From positions 62,001-126,000 of the forward strand of contig OZ243123.1 of assembly GCA_965212505.1 (NCBI GenBank): a stretch of 64,000 nt of DNA. The letters run 5' to 3'. Below the pieces are notes generated by a model. It was given only the letters and a program-made list of their open reading frames with translations. It had not been told where the DNA came from and did no database searches. This stretch comes from JAHEKO01 sp965212505 (lineage in GTDB: Bacteria; Acidobacteriota; Thermoanaerobaculia; Multivoradales; JAHEKO01). Below, piece after piece: positions 37,044 to 46,375 of the stretch. Every line of letters starts with the position of its first letter. The first letter of the stretch is position 1. The translations under genes were made by a program, and so were the position numbers.

Positions 37044-37949
37044 TCAACTCTCGTCAGGCCGGCGCACGGTCAGCACCGGGCACCCCGCCGTTTGCACGAC
37101 CCGACGTGCGGTGCTCCCCAAAAAAATGTTGGAGATCGCCGAGCCGCCCTGGGTGCCCATCGCAATGAGGTCGGCGCCCAACGCCTGAGCCGATTGGACA
37201 ATCACGTCCGGTGGGTACCCCTGCTGGGCGATGACATTCACTTCCAATCCGTCCTGCGCGAGCCGCGCCTTCGCCTCGCCGAGCTTCTCGAGCGCTTCTC
37301 CCTCGCTGTCCTTCATGTAGTAATCGAGAGAGGTCGGGATGGTGCCGTAGGCGGTGTACTCGAACGGCAGGTGGTAGGCGTGGAGAAGTGTGAGACTCGC
37401 CGGCTCGCCGGCGGGTAGCACGCGCAGGGCGGCTTCGATCGCGAGTTCGGTGTCGTTGGAGAAGTCGGTCGGCACGAGAACCTGTCGGAGTGGACGATGC
37501 TCCCGGTCGTCGGGATGGATGGTGAGGACCGGGCAGTGGGCACGTTGTACGACACGCTCGGCTGTGCTCCCCAGGAGCAGGTGCCGAATGCCGGTCGTGC
37601 CCAGGGTGCCCATGACGACCAGATCGACCCCCGCGTCGCGAGCGGCGGCCAGAATCGCTTGAGACGGTAGGCCGAGTCGGAGCTCCGGCGTGACCTCGAC
37701 GCCGCGATCTCTGGCGCGCCCGGCGCTCTGATCGAGACGCAGGAGCGCGGCCTGTTGAAGCTCCGCGCTCATGTCGGGAGGGGACGGGAGGTAGTCGCCC
37801 ATCTGATTGGGCAGCAGCAGGGTGTGTACGAGGTCGATGCTCGCATCGTGGGCGAGGGCGATGTCGGTTGCCCAGTCGAGCGCCGCTTCAGCGGTCTCGG
37901 AGAAGTCGGTGGCGACCAGGAGGCTGTCGAGCCGGGTCTGTAGCAGCAT
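37044..37949 (-). CDS. Tandem UspA universal stress protein
   Basis: The product is 301 aa with two Usp domains (about residues 5-150 and 155-297). Each ends with the ATP-binding signature: MGTLGTTGIRHLLLGSTAER followed by CPVLTI in the first, and MGTQGGSAISNIFLGSTARR followed by CPVLTV in the second. It is probably an ATP-binding cytoplasmic stress protein. There is no ribosome site: TAGGCT lies six bases before the ATG (37961-37956), so translation is probably leaderless. It is divergent from the aminotransferase. Confidence 0.92.
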   Translation of the reverse strand: MLLQTRLDSLLVATDFSETAEAALDWATDIALAHDASIDLVHTLLLPNQMGDYLPSPPDMSAELQQAALLRLDQSAGRARDRGVEVTPELRLGLPSQAILAAARDAGVDLVVMGTLGTTGIRHLLLGSTAERVVQRAHCPVLTIHPDDREHRPLRQVLVPTDFSNDTELAIEAALRVLPAGEPASLTLLHAYHLPFEYTAYGTIPTSLDYYMKDSEGEALEKLGEAKARLAQDGLEVNVIAQQGYPPDVIVQSAQALGADLIAMGTQGGSAISNIFLGSTARRVVQTAGCPVLTVRRPDES

Positions 37950-38032
37950 TCATCTAGCCTAGCGCGGGAGGGCGGCCAGTGCCCCGTTTCTTGGGGCGGG
38001 CGCGCCGACGGCTGAGATAGGGTTCCAGGGAC

Positions 38033-39142
38033 ATGCGAGTCCCTGAATTTCACCTCGAGCGTTTCCAATCGCTGCACGAGCACAACGTGGCCATCAACTT
38101 GGCCGAGTCGGGAGTTGATCCGCTGACGGCGGCGGACCTCCTGGAGGAGGGAGAGGTCGAAGCGCTCCTCGCGATTCCTCTCGGCTACGCCCAGACCGAC
38201 GGCCCGATGGTGCTACGCGAGCGGATCGGCGCACACCTCGGCGCCGAGGCGCGCAACGTGCTGGTCACCAGCGCGACGATCGAGGCCAATTTCATCTGCT
38301 CGTGGCGGCTCATCGAGCCCGGCGACGAGATCGTCTACATGGTGCCGAACTATCTCCAGATCGGCGGTCTGGTGGAGGGCTTCGGCGCAACGGTGGCCCC
38401 CTTTCATCTCGATCCGAACGCCGGCTGGCAGCCGGACCTCGACGAGCTCGCGAGCCGCGTTGGATCGCAAACGAAGATGATCGCCCTGGTCAACCCCAAC
38501 AACCCCACCGGCATGGTGCTCTCGACGGAGGCGATGGAGCGCATCGTCGAGCTCGCGGCTTCGGTCGGCGCCTGGGTGGTGGTCGACGAGATCTACCGCG
38601 GCACCGAGCACAGCGGCGGCCTGTCGCCGACGTTCTGGGGGCGTTACGACAAGGTTCTGGTCACCGGAAGCTTGTCGAAGGCCTACGGTCTGCCGGGGCT
38701 ACGTGTCGGTTGGGTGATCGGTCCCGAGGACCTTCTGGCCGATCTCTGGGCGCGGAAGGACTACACCTCGATTACCGCTGCCAGTTTGAGCTACGAACTC
38801 GCGGCGAAGGCGCTCGAGCCTGACGTGACCCGGCGCATTCTGAACCGGAATCGCGAACTGGTACTTCGCAACCTCTCTGTGCTGAGAGCGTGGACCGAAG
38901 CTCATGATGGCCTCTCGCTCGCGGAGCCCGCGGCCGGTGCGATGACCCTCGTGGGGTACAGCCACGAGATCGAGTCGGCCGAGTTCGCTGACCGCCTGCT
39001 CCACGAGAAGAGCGTCCTCGTCGTACCGGGTGCCCACTTCGGGCTGGAGGGCTACCTGAGGATCGGCTATGGCGTGCCGACCGAGGAGCTCGAGCGAGGG
39101 CTCACCAGCATCGCCGAGGTTCTCGAGTCGGTGCCCGCCTAG
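38033..39142 (+). CDS. PLP-dependent class I/II aminotransferase
   Basis: The product is 369 aa. The fold-type I features are NPNNPTGMVLS, the Asp-containing VVDEIYRGTEH, the PLP lysine in TGSLSKAYGLPGLRVGW, and the substrate-carboxylate arginine in YLRIGYGV. Substrate preference cannot be read. It could be a 1-aminocyclopropane-carboxylate-synthase-like or aspartate/aromatic enzyme. TAGGGT ends nine bases upstream of the ATG, and a weak AGGGAC precedes it. It is convergent with the cupin gene. Confidence 0.88.
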   Translation: MRVPEFHLERFQSLHEHNVAINLAESGVDPLTAADLLEEGEVEALLAIPLGYAQTDGPMVLRERIGAHLGAEARNVLVTSATIEANFICSWRLIEPGDEIVYMVPNYLQIGGLVEGFGATVAPFHLDPNAGWQPDLDELASRVGSQTKMIALVNPNNPTGMVLSTEAMERIVELAASVGAWVVVDEIYRGTEHSGGLSPTFWGRYDKVLVTGSLSKAYGLPGLRVGWVIGPEDLLADLWARKDYTSITAASLSYELAAKALEPDVTRRILNRNRELVLRNLSVLRAWTEAHDGLSLAEPAAGAMTLVGYSHEIESAEFADRLLHEKSVLVVPGAHFGLEGYLRIGYGVPTEELERGLTSIAEVLESVPA

Positions 39143-39151
39143 GGTTCTCGG

Positions 39152-39619
39152 CTACTCGCAGATCGGACAGTAGCGTCCGTCCGTCCCCTGAGGACGATCG
39201 CGCTCGGCGTTCACCATGCAGAGGAAGCCGAACGGCTCCTCGCGAGCGTCGTTGCGGAACTGATGCGGGTCGGCGGGGGCGATGTAGACCACGTCGCCGA
39301 AGCCGGCCTCCCGCGTCTCGCAGCCGATCACTACCTCGCCGCGGCCGCGAATGACCACGATGACGTGTTCGTGCTGGTGCTGCTCCAGGGTCGTGTAGCC
39401 GCCGCGCTCGATCTCGAAGTAGCGCAAGTGAAAGAGTGGCGACTCCCCGGTCTCACCTACGAAGACGCGCCGGGTGACGCCCTTCCACGAGTCGTCCTCC
39501 GGTTTGTAGTCGGCGATCGGGACGTTCGACCAGTCGAAACCGTTGCCGCCCAGGAAGCGAAACAGCTTCGAGACGTTCTCGTGCCGGAGGTCCGGTGCGG
39601 CGGGTTTCGGGTCAGCCAT
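39152..39619 (-). CDS. Cupin-domain protein with C-terminal CxxC
   Basis: The product is 155 aa. The cupin core carries HQHEHVIVVIRGRGEVVIG (metal His ligands) and PADPHQFRND (second histidine motif). The C-terminal RYCPICE holds a CxxC pair, possibly for metal or redox. Cupins of this shape are often dioxygenase-like or sensing proteins. It starts leaderlessly: TAGGCT (39632-39627) is seven bases before the ATG, with no Shine-Dalgarno. Confidence 0.8.
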   Translation of the reverse strand: MADPKPAAPDLRHENVSKLFRFLGGNGFDWSNVPIADYKPEDDSWKGVTRRVFVGETGESPLFHLRYFEIERGGYTTLEQHQHEHVIVVIRGRGEVVIGCETREAGFGDVVYIAPADPHQFRNDAREEPFGFLCMVNAERDRPQGTDGRYCPICE

Positions 39620-39774
39620 GACCGAAAGCCTAGCGTGCCGCCGGGACGACCGCTACCTGTTGTCAGTCCATTGGAACATCCAGCAGGGAGTGGGTAACGT
39701 AGGCTTAGTAAAGACGAACCGAGTCCTCATGCGGAGATCAACCCGTAGCGAGTGACTTCCATGGGAGGTGGATT

Positions 39775-40146
39775 GTGAAGAGGAATATCACTCTGTTGAC
39801 CCTGCTGGCGCTCGTCGCCCTCAGCTCCGTTGCCGTTGCCGGGCACCACGATGAGAACGGCGGCACCTGGACCGGTGAGGTCGTCGACCTGGCCTGCTAC
39901 ATCGCCGGTGACTCACACGGCGCCGATCACGCGGGCTGCGCCAAGTCGTGCGTCAAGAACGGACAGCCGATGGGTCTGCTGACGGATGACGGCACGCTCG
40001 TGCTGCTGGCGGCCGATCACAAAGACGGCGCCCCGTACGCGGCGCTCAAGGACATGGCGGGCGGCAAGGCGACCGTCATGGGTATGCTGGCCGAGAAGGA
40101 CGGCATGAAGGTCGTCACGGTCACCGGCTCGAAGGCCGCCGCCTGA
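39775..40146 (+). CDS. Small secreted protein with Cys/His motif
   Basis: The 123-aa product has a signal peptide (about residues 1-22) and a compact beta-rich domain. The motif EVVDLACYIAGD ... DHAGCAKSCVKNGQPMG (C41, H52, C55, C59) parallels the one in the membrane-anchored protein at 178-936. It precedes a membrane-anchored diheme cytochrome c on the same strand, with 14 bases between the stop and the cytochrome start, so it may bind haem, copper or another redox group, or be its electron-transfer partner. GGAGGTGG before the GTG start is a strong ribosome site. No named family was recognised. Confidence 0.72.
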   Translation: MKRNITLLTLLALVALSSVAVAGHHDENGGTWTGEVVDLACYIAGDSHGADHAGCAKSCVKNGQPMGLLTDDGTLVLLAADHKDGAPYAALKDMAGGKATVMGMLAEKDGMKVVTVTGSKAAA

Positions 40147-40160
40147 GCGGAGGCTTTGCG

Positions 40161-40937
40161 CTGAAGAAGCTGGCGCTGGCGCTAGTCGCCGGCGTCGTCC
40201 TGCTGGCGGTCGTTGGGCCGCCGGCAGGGCGGTATGTGCTCTGGCACAAGGAGCTCAACCCGATTCTCGAGGGCAGAATCCTGGCTCGAGAGCAGGGGTG
40301 TTTCGGCTGCCATCGACCGCTCGGTGGCCCCGAGATTCCCAACCCCGGAAGCCGATGGGGGAGCGTTCCGAAGCTCGCGGCGGGCAACGCGATGATGTAC
40401 GCGAGCACCGCCGAGGAGATCGAGGAGGTCATCCGTTTTGGTGCCCCCCGCGCCTGGCTCGACGACCCGGCCGCCGCCGCACGACTCGAGGATCAGCCGG
40501 TGCGAATGCCGGCCTATCAAGACCGCCTGCCCGAAGGTGAGCTGGCGAAGCTGGTCGCCTTCGCGGTAGCCGTCGAGCGCGTCGACCCGCCGACCGACGA
40601 GACGGCCGCACGCGGACTCGACCTCGCCCGCAAGCACGGCTGCCTGGCCTGCCACGGCGTCGAGGGCTCCGGCGGACTCCCGAACCCGGCTTCGCTCGGC
40701 GGCTTCACCCCAGGCTTTCTGGGAGGCAACTTCGCCGACATGGTCCACGACCGCGCCGAGTTCGACGAGTGGGTGCTCGAAGGCACTAGCCACCGCCTCG
40801 AGGCGAACCCCTTGATCCGCTGGTTCTGGGGGCGCCAGGACATCTCGATGCCCCCCTATCGTGGACGCATCGAAGCCGATGAGATCGGCGCCATCTGGGC
40901 CTGGATCGAGACCGCCCGGTCGGCCACGATTCATTGA
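40161..40937 (+). CDS. Membrane-anchored diheme cytochrome c with CTG start
   Basis: The product is 258 aa if begun at CTG 40161. GGAGG (40149-40153) is seven bases upstream, and the first codons then read KKLALALVAGVVLLAVV, a good signal anchor. Starting at GTG 40236 would lose it. The haem sites are CFGCH (C47, C50, H51) and CLACH (C161, C164, H165), each followed by a candidate axial Met (MPAYQDR and SMPPYRG). It is a periplasmic electron carrier, probably anchored by its N-terminus. It follows the Cys/His protein closely and was probably cotranscribed and coupled with it. Confidence 0.82.
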   Translation: MKKLALALVAGVVLLAVVGPPAGRYVLWHKELNPILEGRILAREQGCFGCHRPLGGPEIPNPGSRWGSVPKLAAGNAMMYASTAEEIEEVIRFGAPRAWLDDPAAAARLEDQPVRMPAYQDRLPEGELAKLVAFAVAVERVDPPTDETAARGLDLARKHGCLACHGVEGSGGLPNPASLGGFTPGFLGGNFADMVHDRAEFDEWVLEGTSHRLEANPLIRWFWGRQDISMPPYRGRIEADEIGAIWAWIETARSATIH

Positions 40938-40972
40938 CCTAAACGCAAGTATTTGCTATGTTTTGCGGCCGT

Positions 40973-41046
40973 TGGGACGTCGTTCAATGGTAGGACACAC
41001 GGCTCTGGACCGTGGAATCGGGGTTCGAATCCCTGCGTCCCAGCCA
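40973..41046 (+). tRNA. tRNA-Gln(CTG)
   Basis: The molecule is 74 bases. The acceptor TGGGACG/CGTCCCA has the U1-A72 pair typical of tRNA(Gln), then discriminator G and encoded CCA. The anticodon stem CACGG/CCGTG holds loop CTCTGGA with anticodon CTG. Its 3' end (from 41028) is the beginning of a tandemly repeated segment. Confidence 0.96.
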
Positions 41047-41327
41047 ACCTCTTGATTCCCCGTACAATCGATCGAAGCATCGGCCTCGGACAAAACCGAG
41101 CCTGAGGGGATTCGAGCCCCGCGGGAGGGGTTCGGGGAGGGGCCAAGCCCCACCCCGACAGTAGATCGTGGTCCGCGTAGCGGGCTCGGAATCCCTGCGT
41201 CCCAGCCAACCACTTGATTCCCCGTACAATCGATCGAAGCATCGGCCTCGGACAAAACCGAGCCTGAGGGGGTTCGAACCCCGCGGGAGGGGTTCGGGGA
41301 GGGGCCAAGCCCCACCCCGACAGTAGA
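41028..41327 (+). repeat. Two-copy tandem repeat starting in the tRNA-Gln tail
   Basis: Copy 1 (41028-41165) and copy 2 (41190-41327) are 138 bp each with a 162-base period. They begin with the last 19 bases of the tRNA (AATCCCTGCGTCCCAGCCA) and continue through hairpins (CTCGG-ACAAAA-CCGAG and a GGGG/CCCC stem), differing at only a few positions. Copy 2 lacks the rest of the tRNA and has instead CGCGTAGCGGGCTCGG. It is probably a duplication scar or a decayed tRNA unit. No integrase is nearby. Confidence 0.85.
41155..41188 (+). repeat. 34-bp direct repeat, copy 1
   Basis: It begins CCGACAGTAGATCGTGG and ends GCGGGCTCG, with internal CCGC/GCGG dyad symmetry. It matches 42342-42375 at 29 of 34 positions in the same orientation. 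The two copies flank the TauD-type gene. Confidence 0.7.
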
Positions 41328-41345
41328 ACCACTGCCGCTGCCGAG

Positions 41346-41351
41346 TACACT
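41346..41351 (+). promoter_or_regulatory. -10 hexamer of leaderless TauD-type gene
   Basis: TACACT is six bases before ATG 41358 with no ribosome site. The same TACACT-CCG-C/G-CG arrangement precedes the antiporter start at 62692. Confidence 0.55.
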
Positions 41352-41357
41352 CCGGCG

Positions 41358-42335
41358 ATGCCAGCCGACCAGTCGCCCGTCTCAGGTCCCGCGGTCTGGA
41401 CCTCTGAAGAGATCGCCGGGCATCCGGATCTCGATCGGAGTCTGACTCCCGAAGAGCTGGCCGATCTCGAGACCCTCGCCGGCGAGGCGGTCGATCGTCC
41501 GCAACTCACCGCCCTGGGCGCGGGGCTTCGCGACCGCCTCGAAAGCGGACCGGGCATTGTCCGACTGCGGGGAGTCCGTGTCGGCGATCATGACGAAGAG
41601 ACTCTGTCTCGCATGCTTCTGAACCTGGCCGGGTCGATTGGGACTCCGGTGTCTCAGAACGTCGCCGGCGACCGCCTCTTTCGGGTGGCCAACGCAGGTC
41701 TGAGCGCGGGCGATCCGCGATCGAGGGGACCGAACAGCAGCAACGCGCTGACCTTCCACAGCGATCGGGCCGACGTCATCGGTTTTCTGTGTGTTCGGTC
41801 CGCGGCGGAGGGCGGTGAGAGCATCGTGGTCAGCGCCGGAGCCATCCACAACGAGATCGCCCGCACCCGCCCCGACCTCCTGGAGAGGCTCTATCAGCCG
41901 TTCTTCTGGCAGCGGCACAACATCGACACGGCCAACGAGCACCCCTGGTACGAGATGCCCGTCTTCGCTCGGCGGGGCGGGCAACTGGCGATCACGCTCA
42001 TGCAGGTGCTGATCGAGCGCGCCCACCAGAGTCAGGAGCTGCCCGATCTCGATCCCGCGCAGCGCGAAGCTCTCGACACCGTCCAGCGGCTTGCCTCCGA
42101 CCCGGCCTTCCAGCTGTGCTTTCGTCAGCAGCCGGGTGAGCTCCTGCTGCTCAACAACTACGTGACGCTCCACTCCCGGACCGCGTTCAGCGATCCGCCC
42201 AGAGCTCCCGGCCGCCTGATCCTGCGGGTGTGGATCAGCGTGCCGAACAGCCGGCCGCTTCCCGAGTCGTGGGCAGCGCACTACGGCGGCCACGAGGCCG
42301 GTGCGCTGCGCGGTGGTATCCGCGAGAGGGTCTGA
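41358..42335 (+). CDS. TauD/TfdA-family dioxygenase
   Basis: The 325-aa product is an Fe(II)/2-oxoglutarate-dependent dioxygenase fold. TFHSDRAD provides the HxD iron ligands. The distal His is in NNYVTLHSRTAF, and RLILRVWIS contains the arginine that binds 2-oxoglutarate. The family hydroxylates small molecules such as taurine or side chains of natural products. Substrate and partners are unknown, because the neighbours are unrelated. It has a leaderless start and lies between two 34-bp direct repeats, so it may have moved as a cassette. Confidence 0.85.
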   Translation: MPADQSPVSGPAVWTSEEIAGHPDLDRSLTPEELADLETLAGEAVDRPQLTALGAGLRDRLESGPGIVRLRGVRVGDHDEETLSRMLLNLAGSIGTPVSQNVAGDRLFRVANAGLSAGDPRSRGPNSSNALTFHSDRADVIGFLCVRSAAEGGESIVVSAGAIHNEIARTRPDLLERLYQPFFWQRHNIDTANEHPWYEMPVFARRGGQLAITLMQVLIERAHQSQELPDLDPAQREALDTVQRLASDPAFQLCFRQQPGELLLLNNYVTLHSRTAFSDPPRAPGRLILRVWISVPNSRPLPESWAAHYGGHEAGALRGGIRERV

Positions 42336-42341
42336 GCGCCA

Positions 42342-42375
42342 CCGACAGCAGGTCGTGACCCGCGTCGCGGGCTCG
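42342..42375 (+). repeat. 34-bp direct repeat, copy 2
   Basis: It begins CCGACAGCAGGTCGTGA and ends GCGGGCTCG, and lies six bases after the TauD-type stop codon. The CCCGCG-T-CGCGGG core forms a hairpin that could also act as a weak terminator. A second hairpin (AACCGAT-ATTGCC-ATCGGTT, 42380-42399) follows. Confidence 0.65.
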
Positions 42376-42428
42376 AAGAAACCGATATTGCCATCGGTTC
42401 TATGAGCCTCTTCAAGAGCCGATCCCGC

Positions 42429-42469
42429 CTTGATACTCCAGAAGGGAGAGAACCATGTGGAGTATCAAG
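42429..42469 (+). promoter_or_regulatory. Hairpin enclosing ribosome site and start codon
   Basis: CTTGATACTCC (42429-42439) and GGAGTATCAAG (42459-42469) are perfect 11-bp complements. The 19-base loop holds GGGAGAG and the ATG at 42455. The 3' arm codes residues 2-5, so the arms bracket the initiation site of the downstream gene. It could expose the site in a loop, or, if part of a larger fold, control translation. Confidence 0.6.
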
Positions 42470-43123
42470 ATGAGAATCGCCATCGCGACAGCGGCAGTGG
42501 GAGCCCTCTGTTGTGTCCCAATAGCAGCACAGACGTTCGAGGTAGACGAGAAGGGCATTGTCGAGGCCGAAGGCTTCGTGGGAGACGGCGCCGGGCTGAC
42601 GGGCGTCGGTGCAGACCTCCAACACGGCTTCTTCAACGCGGACTGCCTGTCCGACACGACCTGTTTCCTCTTCACGGCCTGCGCCACGAACTTCGAAGTT
42701 ACGGGTGGCGGCTTCTTCATCAACTCGACGAACGACGCTGCCCGGTCGATGGTGACCCTGCATCAGACCTATCGCGCGACGGTCACCCAGTGGGCGATCG
42801 AGGCGACAAACGGCAGCGGAATTGATCTCGATCTCTTCGTGACGAGCGAATGCGCGCGCGTTGCGCCAGGCGCCGCAGAGGTCGATCAGGGGCAGGAACT
42901 GCCTCCGAGCCTGAATTCGAATCGCACCCTGTTGGCGTGTCCAGAGTGGGACGTGGCGCGTTACGTCGCCAGGGACTCAGCGGAAGCAGCGATCTTTTGC
43001 CCGAACCACGGTTTGCAGATGAAGGCTTCGGGGGGCGGCCCGCTGCCGATTCCCTTGGAACCAGACCCTGCGGTCGAGGCGTCGGCCAGCTCGGAAACTG
43101 CGAGTCCGCCGTCTCACCGTTAG
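42455..43123 (+). CDS. Secreted cysteine-containing protein of unknown function
   Basis: The 222-aa product has a signal peptide ending near CVPIAAQ. A VGDGAGLTGV motif at about residues 42-51 resembles the repeat in tail-fibre and trimeric surface proteins (GDGSGLTGV). Six later cysteines (NADCLSDTTC, TACATN, SECARV, LLACPEW, FCPNHG) suggest disulfides in a globular domain. The tail is proline- and serine-rich. No enzyme motif was recognised. Translation starts inside a hairpin (42429-42469). It is convergent with the kinase gene. Confidence 0.65.
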   Translation: MWSIKMRIAIATAAVGALCCVPIAAQTFEVDEKGIVEAEGFVGDGAGLTGVGADLQHGFFNADCLSDTTCFLFTACATNFEVTGGGFFINSTNDAARSMVTLHQTYRATVTQWAIEATNGSGIDLDLFVTSECARVAPGAAEVDQGQELPPSLNSNRTLLACPEWDVARYVARDSAEAAIFCPNHGLQMKASGGGPLPIPLEPDPAVEASASSETASPPSHR

Positions 43124-43140
43124 CCGGCCGAGACCGTGAG

Positions 43141-45588
<2,448 letters not shown>

Positions 45589-45605
45589 GGGTGGCGGACC
45601 GTCTC

Positions 45606-46205
45606 TCAGACCGTGGATTCCGGTAAATCGACTGGAGCCGAGGCGTCCTTTGTTTCCATGTAGCTCTGGAGCCAGGCGCGCGCGACAGTCCAGTCGCGCT
45701 TGACGGTGGCGCTCGAGAGGCCCAGTGCGTCGGCGGTCTCCGGCACGGTGAACCCTCCGAAGTAGCGCAGCTCGACCACCTGACTCTGCCGTTCGTCGAG
45801 CCTCTCGAGGTCCTGCAGGGCGTCGTCCAGGACAGTGATCTCGTGAGCCTGTTCGTCGCTGAGCACAAACCCGTCGTCCATCTGCCGCACCATGCCGGAA
45901 CCCCGTTTGGTGGCGCGGTGCTTCCGGGCGTGGTCGACGAGGATGCGGCGCATGATCTGGGCGACGGCTCCGAAGAAGTGCGAGCGGTCGCGCCAGCGAA
46001 TGCGGTGTAGCTCGGTGAGCCGAATAAACGCCTCGTGAACCAGCGCGGTCGGTTGGAGGGTGTGATTGCGACGTTCGCGCCCCATCCGCGACGCCGCGAG
46101 CTGGCGCAGCTCGTCGTAGACCAACGGCAGGATGCGCTCGAGCGACTCCTCATCGCCCGCGTTCCAGTCCTGCAAGAACTGTGTGATCTCTTTCGCCCCA
46201 GACAT
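45606..46205 (-). CDS. ECF-type sigma factor (kinase-associated)
   Basis: The 199-aa product has sigma region 2 at about residues 25-90 (LVYDELRQLAASRMG, HEAFIRLTELHRIRWRDRSH) and region 4 at about 125-185 (RQSQVVELRYFGGFTVPETA, GLSSATVKRDWTVARAWLQ). The LQPTALVHEAFIRL stretch is typical of the acidobacterial/planctomycete group that pairs with Ser/Thr kinases. It probably directs transcription of a stress or nutrient regulon under kinase control. A GGGAG tract lies before the ATG. A TACGAT hexamer upstream may be a promoter element. Confidence 0.92.
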   Translation of the reverse strand: MSGAKEITQFLQDWNAGDEESLERILPLVYDELRQLAASRMGRERRNHTLQPTALVHEAFIRLTELHRIRWRDRSHFFGAVAQIMRRILVDHARKHRATKRGSGMVRQMDDGFVLSDEQAHEITVLDDALQDLERLDERQSQVVELRYFGGFTVPETADALGLSSATVKRDWTVARAWLQSYMETKDASAPVDLPESTV

Positions 46206-46375
46206 GTCTCGCGAGCTCCCGATCTGCTGAGAAATCGTACATGACGGACCTCCGGACGACGGGCGAAATCAGCTGGCTGAGACTTGGGCCGAGCGCGCGC
46301 TGCTCGCGGTGGTAACCCTTTGGCCGGAGAGCAGTCCTCTAGGTGGGCGCACTCTTGCGGCCATGGGAGGTGTTT

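Noticed and set aside
40956..41315. Minus-strand frames over the tRNA-Gln repeat that resemble commonly annotated hypothetical proteins.
   Set aside because: They are translations of the tRNA and the repeat unit and are not independent genes.
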